Shown: positions 50,465 to 59,059 of the stretch, in pieces
How positions within the stretch are numbered: position 1 is the first letter of the stretch
Layout: each line of letters starts with the position of its first letter
NCBI RefSeq assembly: GCF_001956985.1
Contig: NZ_CP019082.1
Location: forward strand, 2,294,001 to 2,358,000
Reading direction: 5' to 3'
DNA length: 64,000 nt
Origin: Paludisphaera borealis
Lineage (GTDB): Bacteria; Planctomycetota; Planctomycetia; Isosphaerales; Isosphaeraceae
Notes under the pieces: generated by a model
The model's database searches: none
Told to the model about the DNA's origin: nothing
What the model saw: the letters and a program-made list of their open reading frames with translations, nothing else
Program-made: the position numbers and the translations under genes

Positions 50465-51810
50465 TGACCGCCGCCGAATCTTCGCCCCGGGTGGTTCCGT
50501 CGCGACCGCGTCGCCCCAGCATGTTCGCCTCGCTTGCACAACGGGATTATCGCCTCTACTTCATGGGACAGGGCGTGAGCCTGATCGGCACCTGGCTCCA
50601 GGCCGCGGCCGTGCGCTGGTTGGTCTACGAGCAGACTCGATCGGAGTTTTTGCTGGGCGTCGTCGAGGTGGCCAACCTGATGCCCGGGCTGCTGATCGGG
50701 CTGTTCTCCGGCGCCGTCTCCGACCGCGTCGCGCCCCGGGCGATGATCGTGACGATGGAGTTCGGCCAGATGGCCTGCGCCTTCCTGCTGGCGGCGTTGG
50801 TCGGTCTGGGGATCGTGCAGTTCTGGCAGATGGTGGTGATTCTGGCGCTCGCGCGGATCTGCGTCTCATTCGAGCTGCCCAGCCGGCAGGTGTTCCTTTA
50901 CGACCTGGTTGGAACCGAAAACCTGAGCAACGCGATCGCGCTCAACGCGGGGCTGTTCAACGCGACGCGGGTGATCGGCCCGGCGCTGGCTGGGCTGGGG
51001 ATATCGGTCCTGGGCGCGGCGGGCTGTTTCACGGTCAACGCGGTGAGCTACCTCGCGGCGATCGCCGCGGTCTTCGCGATCCAGCCGACGGTTCGGCCGG
51101 ACCGGGCCCGAGGCGGCAAGGGGGCGGCTTTCCACGACGTGCTGGCGGGACTGGCCTACCTTCGCGGCGAACCGCGATTGGTCCGACACCTGGCACTCAT
51201 GGGCTTCTTCGGGCTGATGGGCATGGGGTACGAGTCGATGACGCCCGCCTACGCCCGGCGGGTCGTCGGCGCCGAGGTCGGCGGCTACAGCCTGATTCTC
51301 GCCTGCGGCGGCGCCGGTGCCACCGTCGGCGCGCTCACCGTCGCCCGACTTGGACATCGGCGGCACAAGGACCGCCTGGTCGTCGTCGGGCTCTTGATCT
51401 TCTCGACGTTTCTGCTGGCCGCATCGCTTTACCCGTACTGGGTGCCGCCGACCTGGCCGCACTACGGCCGGATCGCGGCCGCCGCCTGCTGCCTGCTGGG
51501 CGCGGGCTTCGGCGCGGCAATGTTCTACGCGTCGACCCAGACGCTGATCCAGCTCACGATCCCCGACCATCTGCGCGGCCGGATCATGGGGGTCTGGATG
51601 GTGATCTTCTCGGGCACGGTGCCGATCGGGGCGCTCTGGACGGGGCGTGCGGCGAGCATCTGGGGAGTCACGCGCGTGATGAGCGTCTCGGCCGTCGTCT
51701 GCATCGCGGTCGGCCTTTTTCTCCGATGGTCGGGCGTCCTGGCCGAAGCGCCGAAGCAGGCGGCACGCGCGGAGACCGAGCCGTCGAGCACGCCGACTGC
51801 CAGCGATTGA
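50464..51810 (+). CDS. MFS transporter, EntS-like (MFS_3 type)
   Basis: 448 residues. The start ATG 50464 overlaps the preceding stop by one base; the longer frame from 49321 runs over the permease gene and is not real. Twelve hydrophobic segments; the N-terminus has FASLAQRDYRLYFMGQGVSLIGTWLQAAAVRWLVYEQT and the loop 2-3 motif SGAVSDRVAPRAMI. A second half with HLRGRIMGVWMVIFSGTVPIGALWTGRAAS matches the EntS/MFS_3 group, often drug or siderophore exporters. Proximity to a metal transporter is compatible with siderophore or metal-complex export, but no biosynthesis genes are present. Confidence 0.9.
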   Translation: MTAAESSPRVVPSRPRRPSMFASLAQRDYRLYFMGQGVSLIGTWLQAAAVRWLVYEQTRSEFLLGVVEVANLMPGLLIGLFSGAVSDRVAPRAMIVTMEFGQMACAFLLAALVGLGIVQFWQMVVILALARICVSFELPSRQVFLYDLVGTENLSNAIALNAGLFNATRVIGPALAGLGISVLGAAGCFTVNAVSYLAAIAAVFAIQPTVRPDRARGGKGAAFHDVLAGLAYLRGEPRLVRHLALMGFFGLMGMGYESMTPAYARRVVGAEVGGYSLILACGGAGATVGALTVARLGHRRHKDRLVVVGLLIFSTFLLAASLYPYWVPPTWPHYGRIAAAACCLLGAGFGAAMFYASTQTLIQLTIPDHLRGRIMGVWMVIFSGTVPIGALWTGRAASIWGVTRVMSVSAVVCIAVGLFLRWSGVLAEAPKQAARAETEPSSTPTASD

Positions 51811-51844
51811 GCCCCGGCCGCCCCCGGCGGGAGCCGAACGCCAA

Positions 51845-51874
51845 CAAAAAAACCCCGGAAAGAGCTCCGGGGTT
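51845..51874 (-). terminator. Strong intrinsic terminator for the ferredoxin gene
   Basis: On the minus strand a stem AACCCCGG / CCGGGGTT (8-nt loop) is followed directly by a run of seven T (51844-51850 as A on the plus strand). It lies 54 bp downstream of the ferredoxin stop; the convergent MFS gene ends before it. Confidence 0.85.
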
Positions 51875-51927
51875 GATGACGGTCGGCCTGGTGCCGGCCC
51901 AATTCGATCAAGACGCTCGCGCTGCGC

Positions 51928-52233
51928 TCAGCCCTTCTTGCGGCTCTGGTCGCACGACTCGGTCTCGAGGGCGTCTTTCTTCTCGTTGATGACCGGGCAG
52001 GTCGGGGTCATCTCGGCGTTGAGAGCCGTGAAATCCTTCCATTCGTCGGGCAAGTTGTCTTCGTGGAAGATCGCCTCGACGGGGCATTCGGGAACGCATG
52101 CTTCGCAGTCGATGCACTCATCAGGACTGATGTAGAGCATCTGCGCGCCTTCGTAGAAGCAGTCGACGGGGCAGACGACCACGCAATCCGTGTACTTGCA
52201 GTCGAAGCAAGGCTCGGCGACGACGTGAGCCAT
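51928..52233 (-). CDS. fdxA: 7Fe ferredoxin (3Fe-4S/4Fe-4S), FdxA type
   Basis: 101 residues. Cys9, Cys17 and Cys50 are placed for the 3Fe-4S cluster, and Cys21, Cys40, Cys43 and Cys46 for the 4Fe-4S cluster, matching the spacing of Azotobacter ferredoxin I (one-residue offset). [18 protein letters not shown] and CPVDCFYEG open the protein, and the C-terminal extension with [21 protein letters not shown] is typical of the FdxA clade. It is a soluble low-potential electron carrier whose partners are not encoded nearby. Single-gene unit with its own terminator. Confidence 0.97.
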   Translation of the reverse strand: MAHVVAEPCFDCKYTDCVVVCPVDCFYEGAQMLYISPDECIDCEACVPECPVEAIFHEDNLPDEWKDFTALNAEMTPTCPVINEKKDALETESCDQSRKKG

Positions 52234-52391
52234 ACGTGACTCCTAAAGACGGAACAAGGCTGGGAAAGGCTTGCGCAAATCAGGGAGGAACCGGCCTGAA
52301 GGGCGTAACCCGGCAAATCGCAATCTTAGATGCGATTTCAGCCGGGGTCAAGACGCCGGCACGCCCTTTGCCCAGCCTGCCGCGGCGAATG

Positions 52392-52976
52392 TCACTTCTT
52401 CACGCGGGTCGCACTCTTGATGTAGATCGGCTTGACCGGCACGTCACCGTGAGGGCCTTTGGTCGTCGTCTCGACCTTGGCGATGGCGTCGACCACGTCC
52501 AAGCCGTCGATCACCTTGCCGAAGACCGCGTAGCCGCCGCCCGCTCTGTCGAGGTTCGCGTTGTCGGCGTGATTGATGAAGAACTGGCTGGTGGCCGAAT
52601 TGGGATTGTTGGTGCGCGCCATGGCGATGGTCCCGCGCTTGTTGGAGAGGCCGTTGCCGGACTCGTTCTTGATCGGCGCTCGCTGGCCCTCGTGCTTCTC
52701 CACGATCTTGTCGGACATGCCGCCGGTCTGGATCATGAAACCGGGGATTACGCGGTGGAAGACCAGGTTGTCGTAGAACCCGTCGTCAACATACTTGAGG
52801 AAGTTCTCGACCGTGATCGGCGCCTTCTCCGGATCGAGCTCCAGAGTGATCTTGCCGAGTGTGGTCTCGAGGACCACTTGCGGCTTGTCGGCGGCCTCGG
52901 CGAAGGTCGGCGTGCCGAAGGCCAGGCAGGCTCCGAATCCCAGAATCAGCCCGCAAAACTTCCTGGTCGAAATCAT
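52392..52976 (-). CDS. Periplasmic peptidyl-prolyl cis-trans isomerase, cyclophilin type
   Basis: 194 residues from ATG 52976 (AGGA 6 nt upstream). N-terminal signal peptide (RKFCGLILGFGACLAFGTPTFAEA) directs it out of the cytoplasm. The catalytic cyclophilin core has FYDNLVFHRVIPGFMIQTGG (active-site Arg in FHRV), GTIAMARTNNPNSATSQFFIN and GYAVFGKVIDGLDVVDAI. A loop of about seven residues (SDKIVEKHEGQRAP) as in bacterial PpiA-like proteins. It would accelerate proline isomerisation of exported proteins. Confidence 0.95.
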   Translation of the reverse strand: MISTRKFCGLILGFGACLAFGTPTFAEAADKPQVVLETTLGKITLELDPEKAPITVENFLKYVDDGFYDNLVFHRVIPGFMIQTGGMSDKIVEKHEGQRAPIKNESGNGLSNKRGTIAMARTNNPNSATSQFFINHADNANLDRAGGGYAVFGKVIDGLDVVDAIAKVETTTKGPHGDVPVKPIYIKSATRVKK

Positions 52977-53157
52977 GGCGCGTCCTGATGACATGGCGTC
53001 TCAAGCTCCAGAGACATTCTGATGACGACGCCGAGGCGGGAACGCATCGGTTCTTCGCCCGGCGTCATTGAAATCCATTCAGACAACGTAGCACGACCGA
53101 TCGTCGCTGTCGAGAAAGGTCGAGCGCTCGCGTCACCAACCCGCCGGCCGCCCGCTA

Positions 53158-53907
53158 TCAGTGGTCGCGCTGGCAGGTGAAGGCGTCCTGGTGATTGTCC
53201 CAGGCGTGCTCGGCGTGCTGGACGAGACGGAGGCCGTCGACCGCTCGAATCCGGTCGACGACCCAGTCGGCCCGGGAGATCGACGTGCCGTAGTAGCTGT
53301 TGTGGCCCGTGTAGTGGACGTGGCCGAACCCCGCCTGCTCGTAGAGGCGGGCCAACTCTTCGAGCCCGCGCTCGTCGTGCCCGTAGTGGAACGCCTTGGT
53401 CGACATGTACTCGTAGGCGAGGCGGCCGTGGGTCGTGAAGATCAGCACGCCGCCCGGCTTGAGGGCCGACCGGAATGCGGTCAAGAACCGGTTCCACATG
53501 TCGGCGTCGAGATGCGTAAACAATGAGCCGACCCAGACGAGGTCGTAGTAGTCGCGCCGGACCGGGATCTCCTCGGGCTCGTCGCGCGAGTAGACCGGCA
53601 CGGCGTCGAACGTCTCGGCGCAGAAGTCGACTCCCTCGCGGCTGGTGTCGCACGCGGTGATCTCGGCGTCGGGGAAGCCCTGCCGAAGGTAGCGGATCAC
53701 CCGCCCCTGACCGCAAGGGAGGTCGAGAATCGTCTTCACGTCGAACGGCGCCGCAGCGATGGTCGTCTTGCCCGCGGCGCGAAGCCCTTCGTGAACGCAG
53801 TCAAGCGCCGATTGGCCGACGCGGAAGTAATGCTGAAGGCCGGCGAAATCCATCCGCTCGTGCGGAGAGAGGGTTTCGATCAGCTTGTTTTCGGCGACGA
53901 GACTCAT
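53158..53907 (-). CDS. Class I SAM-dependent methyltransferase
   Basis: 249 residues. SAM motif I ILDLPCGQGRVIRYLR, motif II acidic residue in ITACDTSREGVDFC, and a motif IV-like YDLVWVGSLFTHL, then LKPGGVLIFTTHG. Such proteins are mostly small-molecule or lipid methyltransferases; the substrate-recognition part YEYMSTKAFHYGHDERGLEELARLYEQAGFGHVHYTGH gives no clear acceptor. ATG 53907 has AGGAGCG upstream. Single gene, co-directional with the cyclophilin gene but 180 bp apart. Confidence 0.87.
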   Translation of the reverse strand: MSLVAENKLIETLSPHERMDFAGLQHYFRVGQSALDCVHEGLRAAGKTTIAAAPFDVKTILDLPCGQGRVIRYLRQGFPDAEITACDTSREGVDFCAETFDAVPVYSRDEPEEIPVRRDYYDLVWVGSLFTHLDADMWNRFLTAFRSALKPGGVLIFTTHGRLAYEYMSTKAFHYGHDERGLEELARLYEQAGFGHVHYTGHNSYYGTSISRADWVVDRIRAVDGLRLVQHAEHAWDNHQDAFTCQRDH

Positions 53908-54030
53908 CCTGAGCGCTCCTGATCCTGGTTCAGAGGAACGCCGCGAACGGACGCCGCGGCGCGAGTCGAATCCACGAGATCGGGAGCCACGATAGCGAAA
54001 CGCGCCTTTGCGTCCAGCCCGGAATGAGAG

Positions 54031-54065
54031 CGGGGCGGCGCCGCGAAGATCGCAGCGCCGCCCCG
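54031..54065 (-). terminator. Hairpin terminator downstream of the TPR gene
   Basis: A perfect 11-bp stem (CGGGGCGGCGC) with a 13-nt loop lies 38 bp after the TPR gene stop, with a weak pyrimidine-rich tail (CTCTCATTCC) on the minus strand. Confidence 0.55.
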
Positions 54066-54103
54066 TTTGATCGTATCCAGAGCCGGCCGTCCGGCTCGCC
54101 TTG

Positions 54104-57100
54104 TTACCGCGAACCGGCGTCGCTGATCTGCTGCACCAAGCGAACGGCGTCGTCGGCCATGACCGGGCTGAGCTGTTCGCGGCCGGCGATGGCCTTGGCC
54201 AGGTGGTCCTTGGCGCGGCCGGTGCGGGTTTTGTCGGCGGCGATCAGCTTGCCGTAGTGGTAGTGGAGCACGGCGAGGTCGGGCGACCGCTTCAGCCCTT
54301 CCTGGTACGACTGCTCGGCGTCGGTGGTCCGGCCGACGGCTTCCTGGATGGCACCCATCGTGTCGTAGAACTCGCCGGGCAACGCGGTGGGATTGACCCG
54401 CTTCAAGAGCGCCTGGGCCAGTTCAAGGGCCTGCTGGCTCTGGCCGAGCGAGCTGTGCATGACCCACGCCTTGTTGTTGACGGCCTCGATCGAGTTCGGC
54501 TGCGCCTTGAGCACCAGGTCGTACTGCTGCACGGCGCGCTCGAAGTAGGGACGTGCCTTGGCCGGCTCGGGCTGGCTCTCGGCGAGCGAGAGGAGCAAGT
54601 CGCCGAGGTTCAGGTGCGCGACGGGCGAATCGAGCATGGTCGCGGCCTTCTCCGACCACGGCAGCGCCAGTTCGAGGCGGCGGGCCTTGTGATAGCCGAC
54701 TCCGACGGCCAGGATCAGCGACCCCTTCTTGTCGCGCTCGCCGATCTCGGCGGCCAACTTTTTGGCCTCGTCGAGTCCCACCGACCGGGCCCCGGGGCTC
54801 GCCGGGTCGGGCTCGGACAGGAGCTGGACGTACTGGGCCAGGGCGGCGCCGTCGTTCGGGTTCGCGGTCAGGTCCCGCTTGAGGATGGCGATCGCGGCGG
54901 GGCGTCGATTCCGCTTCATCTCGATCTCGGCGATCGTCTGGTACGCTTCGAGGAACCGAGGCTCGATGGCGATGACGGCTTCGAGCTGGGTCACGGCCTT
55001 GGCCCGCGCGGCCTCCCGCTGGGCGTCGCTGGAGCCGGAGGCGTCGAGCGCCCGGGCCTGGAGCAGCCGAGCCTGAAGCGCGTCGGCGTCGAGCTGGTCC
55101 TTCTTGGCGTTGATGACGTATTCCGCCTGCTGGAGAGCCTGGTCGACGTCGCCGAGCTTGAGCGAGGTCTTGCCCAGCCAGACCCGGACGTCGAGCCGTC
55201 GGGGCTCCCGCTCGACCGCTTCGGCGTACGCCTTGGCGACGTCGCGAGGACGATTCATCATGGAGAACAACCGGCCTCGCAAGAGCGGCCCCATCGACGA
55301 GTTCTTGGCCGCCTTGTCGATCTCCTCGGTGACTCCGAGGGCCCGGGTGTAGTCGCCGCCCCGCGCGGCCTGGTCGCACTCGGCCTGGAGAAACGTGAGG
55401 TTCAACGGGTACTTGGCTCGGAACTCGCGGATCAGGTTCGCCGACTTCTCCTCGGCCGCGCGGGTCCGGTCGGCGTCGCCCGAGGCCGCGGCGTGTGCCG
55501 CGGACAGCGACGCGACCTCGACCAGGGCCGCCGACACGTTGACGTCGTCGGGGAATTCCGTGGCCAGTTCGCGGAGCAGCTTCTCGGCGCCCTCGAAGTT
55601 CTTCTGGTCGCGGTAGACGTCGATCAGCATGCGCCGATACGGCCCCTTGGGCTCGTCCTTGGCCTTCGACTCGACGAACGCGAGGGCTTGCTTGGAGTCG
55701 CCGGCCTTCGAGAGCACCAGGTACTTGGCCTGCACGAGCTGCAACGAATTGGGCTGCGTGGCGAGCCCTTCGTCGATGATCTTGAGGGCGCGCTCCGAGG
55801 CGGTCCCTTCAGGAGGCGTCTCGTTGACGACGGCCGACAGCATCAGGTAGAGGACTTCCGGCGCCTTTTGCTCGGGCGTGTTCGAGAGGTCGATCGCCCT
55901 CCGGAGCACGGTCGACGACAGGTCGTACTGCTTCGCTTTGAGGTGGATGAACGCCCGGGTGACGACCGCCGCCGGGTGGGCCGGGTTGACCTTGAGCACG
56001 TAGTCGAGCTGGGCGAGCGCGGCTTCGTCTTCCTTGTGCTGGCGGTAGAGGTTGGCGCCGCGAACCCGCTCCTCGTCCGAGGCGAGCTGCTTCGTGTCGT
56101 TGAGAATCAGGGCCAGCTCGCGCTTGGCGATCGGCCATTGCCCCTTGGCGACGTAGGCGGTGATCAACTGCCAGCGGTCGCCCCGGGTCAGGGTGCCGGT
56201 CTCGCTGCTCTTCTTCAGTTCCTCGTAGCGGCGGATCGCGTCGTCGACGTTGCCGTTTTTGAGCGACAGGCTCGCCAGGGCCGACTGCGCGGCGGTCAGC
56301 AGGGTGACGCCGGAATCGACCTCCTTGCTCGGGCGGTCGCGGACGATGTTCTCAAGCGCCTTGGAGGCTTCGGCCACCGATCCGGTGCTGCCGTCGAGCT
56401 GGGCCTTCCAGAACTGGACGATCTTGTTTTCGGGGTCCTTCTTGAGGGCCTCGTTGAAATGCCCGATCGCTCCAGTGACGTCGCCCCGCTTCAGCGAGAG
56501 CTGCCCTTCCAGGACGTCGCCCGTCGCCCCTTCCTTCCACCGCGCCTTGACTTTGGCGACCACGGCGGCCGCGGCGTCGAGGTCGCGGTCCATTTCAAGA
56601 AGAGCGAGCTGCACCATCGGCGACGAGCTGTCAGTCCGCTCGGCGAGTTCGGTGAGGAGCTTGCGGGCATCTTCGGGACGCTTCAACGGCTCGGCGGCGA
56701 GCAACTGGGCCCGCATCATGCCGAGGTTGATGTTGTCGGGGTGCTTGGTCAGGTAGTCAGCCAGGGTCTTCTCGGCGTCGTCCGCCTTGCCGTCCTTCGC
56801 CTTGAGCGCGGCGTCGAGGCCGACCAGCTCGGCCGACTCGGGGAACTTGGCCCGCGCGTCGACGACCAGCTTGCGAGCCTCGTCCTTCTTGCCCTGCTGT
56901 TCGAGGACGAGCACGGCGAGGTTCTCGGCGGCGGGGTCGCCCTTGCCCTGCTTGCGGACCTGTTCGATCTTCGCCATGGCGTCGTCGAACTTGCCGAGCT
57001 GGACGTCGATCTGGGCCAGGCGGAGCGCCGCGCCGGAGTCGGCGTTCTTGCCCATCGCCGTGACCTTCTCGAATTCCTTGGCCGCCCGTTCGAGGTCGCC

Positions 57101-58753
57101 GGGGCCGCGACGAGCCTGGTACAGCTCGCCGCTGAGCTGGTGCAGCACCACCTTCATGTCGGCCGGGATCGTGCCCTGGGCGAGCTGGCTGAAGAGGGAT
57201 TCAATGATCGGAGCGGCTTCCTCGGGGTAGCCGGCCTGAAGGATCGTCCAGGCGGCCCAGAACTGGTACTGGGGGTCGAGGTTCGCCATCCGCAACGCGC
57301 TCTGGAGGTACTGTCGGCCGAGCGCTTGCTCCTGGTTGAGGACCAGGGCGACGCCGTATCGCGCCTGGGCTTCGGCGAGGTCTGGAAGCTGGCTCGCGGC
57401 CGCTTTCAGGTGGCCGAGCGCGCTGGCTCGCAGCTTGTGCTGGACCGTGGCTTCGGCTTCGTTCTTCTCGCCGGTCTTCGTGATCGTGCGGACCAGGCCC
57501 GAGCGATCGAGGTCGACGGCTCCCTGGAACAGGTGGCCGAGCCCCTGATAACGCGGCTCGGTCGAGGCGATCAGGGCCTGAAGATGCGGGGCGGCCTTAT
57601 CGAACCGCGACGGGTCGTCGGCCTTGACCAGCGCCATTTCGGACGCGACGACGTGCAAGCCCATGGCGATCTGCGTTGAGCTGGGGCGCGAGGCCATCGG
57701 CAGGGCCAAGGCCTCGTCGACGACCTGGAGGCAGCGGTCGCGCTGCTGCCGGAACCGCAGGTGGTCGGCGTAGGTCAAGAACATCTGGAAGTCCACGTGG
57801 TCGCCCGCCTGTCGGCTCTTCTGGAAGATCGACGCGAGCTGCGTCTCGATGGTCTCGACCAGCGGGTCGACCGCTTCGCCCTTGCCGGCGGCGCGAGCCT
57901 GGCGGATCAGGTCGCGCTGGGCCTGTTCAAGCAGGAAGCTCAGCCGCGTGACCCGCTGCGAGCCGACCTCGGCCGCGGCGAGGATGCGGTCGGAGATCGC
58001 GAGCATGCTCTTGACCTGCTCAGCGCGTTCTGCGGGGACGGTCCGGGTCTGGACGTCGAGGGCCGTGAGGCGGAGCTTGGCCATCAGGTCGGTCGGTTCG
58101 GCGTCGGCCGGCAGTTCGAGCTTGCGGCCGGCGGCCAGCGCGGCGTTGCGCCCCGCTTCATCGCCGGTCGCTTCGGCGAGACGGGCCTGAACCAAGAGCC
58201 GGCGCACTTCCGGAGCCTTGCCCTCTTCAAGCGTCTTGAGCTGCCGCTTGACCTCGGGGATGTTCGGCGACCGCGATTCGAGGGCCTCGAAGGCCAGCAC
58301 GAAGTTCGAGTCGAGGTTGGTCGGGTCGAGCTTGACGACCTCGCGAGCCCAGTAGACCGCGTCTTGCGAGCCGTCCTCGGCCATGGCGAGTCCGAGGAGC
58401 CGCATCCGCGGCGACTTGGCGGTCTTGTCGTGATTGACCGCCTTGACCAGATGGTCGAGCCGCTGCGTCCGGCAGAAATCGCGCCGGTCGGCCGTGGCCG
58501 TTTCGGCCATCGCCTCGTACAGCTCGGCGAACTCCTCGTGGATCGGGGCGCTCTTGGGTTCGAGCTGAAGGGCCTGCTGGAAATAGATCTCGGCGTCGGC
58601 GAGCCGACCCGCGTCGCGGGCGGTCCGAGCTTGCTTGAGCACGCTCTGGGACGACCGAGGCGACAGCGTGAACGTGATCGCGACCACCCCGACGAGGGCG
58701 ACCACGAGGAAGAGTCCCGAAAGAATCAACAGGGGCTTCCAACGAACGGTCAT
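54104..58753 (-). CDS. Large membrane-anchored TPR protein (1549 residues)
   Basis: Start ATG 58753 has GAAGGAGA 8 nt upstream; the longer frame to 59029 lacks support. A single N-terminal TM (LLILSGLFLVVALVGVVAITF, about 7-27) is followed by TPRs nearly to the C-terminus. They are recognisable as repeats ending in ...A...Y.(K/R)AL...P, e.g. DAEIYFQQALQLEPKSAPIHEEFAELYEA at the start and RSPDLAVLHYHYGKLI at the end, with Ala/Leu/Lys-rich intervening helices. No catalytic domain was found. It is larger than the PrsT-type TPR proteins of exosortase systems, which it otherwise resembles only in organisation. It probably works as an envelope or export scaffold on the periplasmic face. The large antisense ORF (54101-57679) is a shadow. 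Confidence 0.92.
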   Translation of the reverse strand: MTVRWKPLLILSGLFLVVALVGVVAITFTLSPRSSQSVLKQARTARDAGRLADAEIYFQQALQLEPKSAPIHEEFAELYEAMAETATADRRDFCRTQRLDHLVKAVNHDKTAKSPRMRLLGLAMAEDGSQDAVYWAREVVKLDPTNLDSNFVLAFEALESRSPNIPEVKRQLKTLEEGKAPEVRRLLVQARLAEATGDEAGRNAALAAGRKLELPADAEPTDLMAKLRLTALDVQTRTVPAERAEQVKSMLAISDRILAAAEVGSQRVTRLSFLLEQAQRDLIRQARAAGKGEAVDPLVETIETQLASIFQKSRQAGDHVDFQMFLTYADHLRFRQQRDRCLQVVDEALALPMASRPSSTQIAMGLHVVASEMALVKADDPSRFDKAAPHLQALIASTEPRYQGLGHLFQGAVDLDRSGLVRTITKTGEKNEAEATVQHKLRASALGHLKAAASQLPDLAEAQARYGVALVLNQEQALGRQYLQSALRMANLDPQYQFWAAWTILQAGYPEEAAPIIESLFSQLAQGTIPADMKVVLHQLSGELYQARRGPGDLERAAKEFEKVTAMGKNADSGAALRLAQIDVQLGKFDDAMAKIEQVRKQGKGDPAAENLAVLVLEQQGKKDEARKLVVDARAKFPESAELVGLDAALKAKDGKADDAEKTLADYLTKHPDNINLGMMRAQLLAAEPLKRPEDARKLLTELAERTDSSSPMVQLALLEMDRDLDAAAAVVAKVKARWKEGATGDVLEGQLSLKRGDVTGAIGHFNEALKKDPENKIVQFWKAQLDGSTGSVAEASKALENIVRDRPSKEVDSGVTLLTAAQSALASLSLKNGNVDDAIRRYEELKKSSETGTLTRGDRWQLITAYVAKGQWPIAKRELALILNDTKQLASDEERVRGANLYRQHKEDEAALAQLDYVLKVNPAHPAAVVTRAFIHLKAKQYDLSSTVLRRAIDLSNTPEQKAPEVLYLMLSAVVNETPPEGTASERALKIIDEGLATQPNSLQLVQAKYLVLSKAGDSKQALAFVESKAKDEPKGPYRRMLIDVYRDQKNFEGAEKLLRELATEFPDDVNVSAALVEVASLSAAHAAASGDADRTRAAEEKSANLIREFRAKYPLNLTFLQAECDQAARGGDYTRALGVTEEIDKAAKNSSMGPLLRGRLFSMMNRPRDVAKAYAEAVEREPRRLDVRVWLGKTSLKLGDVDQALQQAEYVINAKKDQLDADALQARLLQARALDASGSSDAQREAARAKAVTQLEAVIAIEPRFLEAYQTIAEIEMKRNRRPAAIAILKRDLTANPNDGAALAQYVQLLSEPDPASPGARSVGLDEAKKLAAEIGERDKKGSLILAVGVGYHKARRLELALPWSEKAATMLDSPVAHLNLGDLLLSLAESQPEPAKARPYFERAVQQYDLVLKAQPNSIEAVNNKAWVMHSSLGQSQQALELAQALLKRVNPTALPGEFYDTMGAIQEAVGRTTDAEQSYQEGLKRSPDLAVLHYHYGKLIAADKTRTGRAKDHLAKAIAGREQLSPVMADDAVRLVQQISDAGSR

Positions 58754-59059
58754 CGGGCTATTCTCCTTCAGCTCGAAATACCGGGCCGAACACCGAGGAG
58801 TCGTCCACGACGGCGAACCTTCCCGGTTCGCGACATGGCCTCGCGCTGAACGGCGATGATGATTGTCAGAGGAGATCGAAGTCACTGTGCGTTCGACGAC
58901 GCGGGAACAGCCAAAAGGACAAGGTGGCAAGCAAGGTGCGAGGCTGTTGGAGTGGGGAAGGCGATGCCGTCCGCCTGATACCTCTTCGAGGTCGCAATCC
59001 CTTGCTGCTGAATCCGTGCATCTCGGCACCGCACAAAATAGGGCTTATTCGCTCCGAGA

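Noticed and set aside
49321-51810. 829-codon ORF covering the permease and MFS genes
   Set aside because: The first 381 codons are the out-of-frame shadow of the NCS1-like gene; the MFS protein starts at 50464.
54101-57679. 1192-codon plus-strand ORF opposite the TPR gene
   Set aside because: Antisense shadow of TPR codons; the minus-strand frame has a good ribosome site and TPRs.
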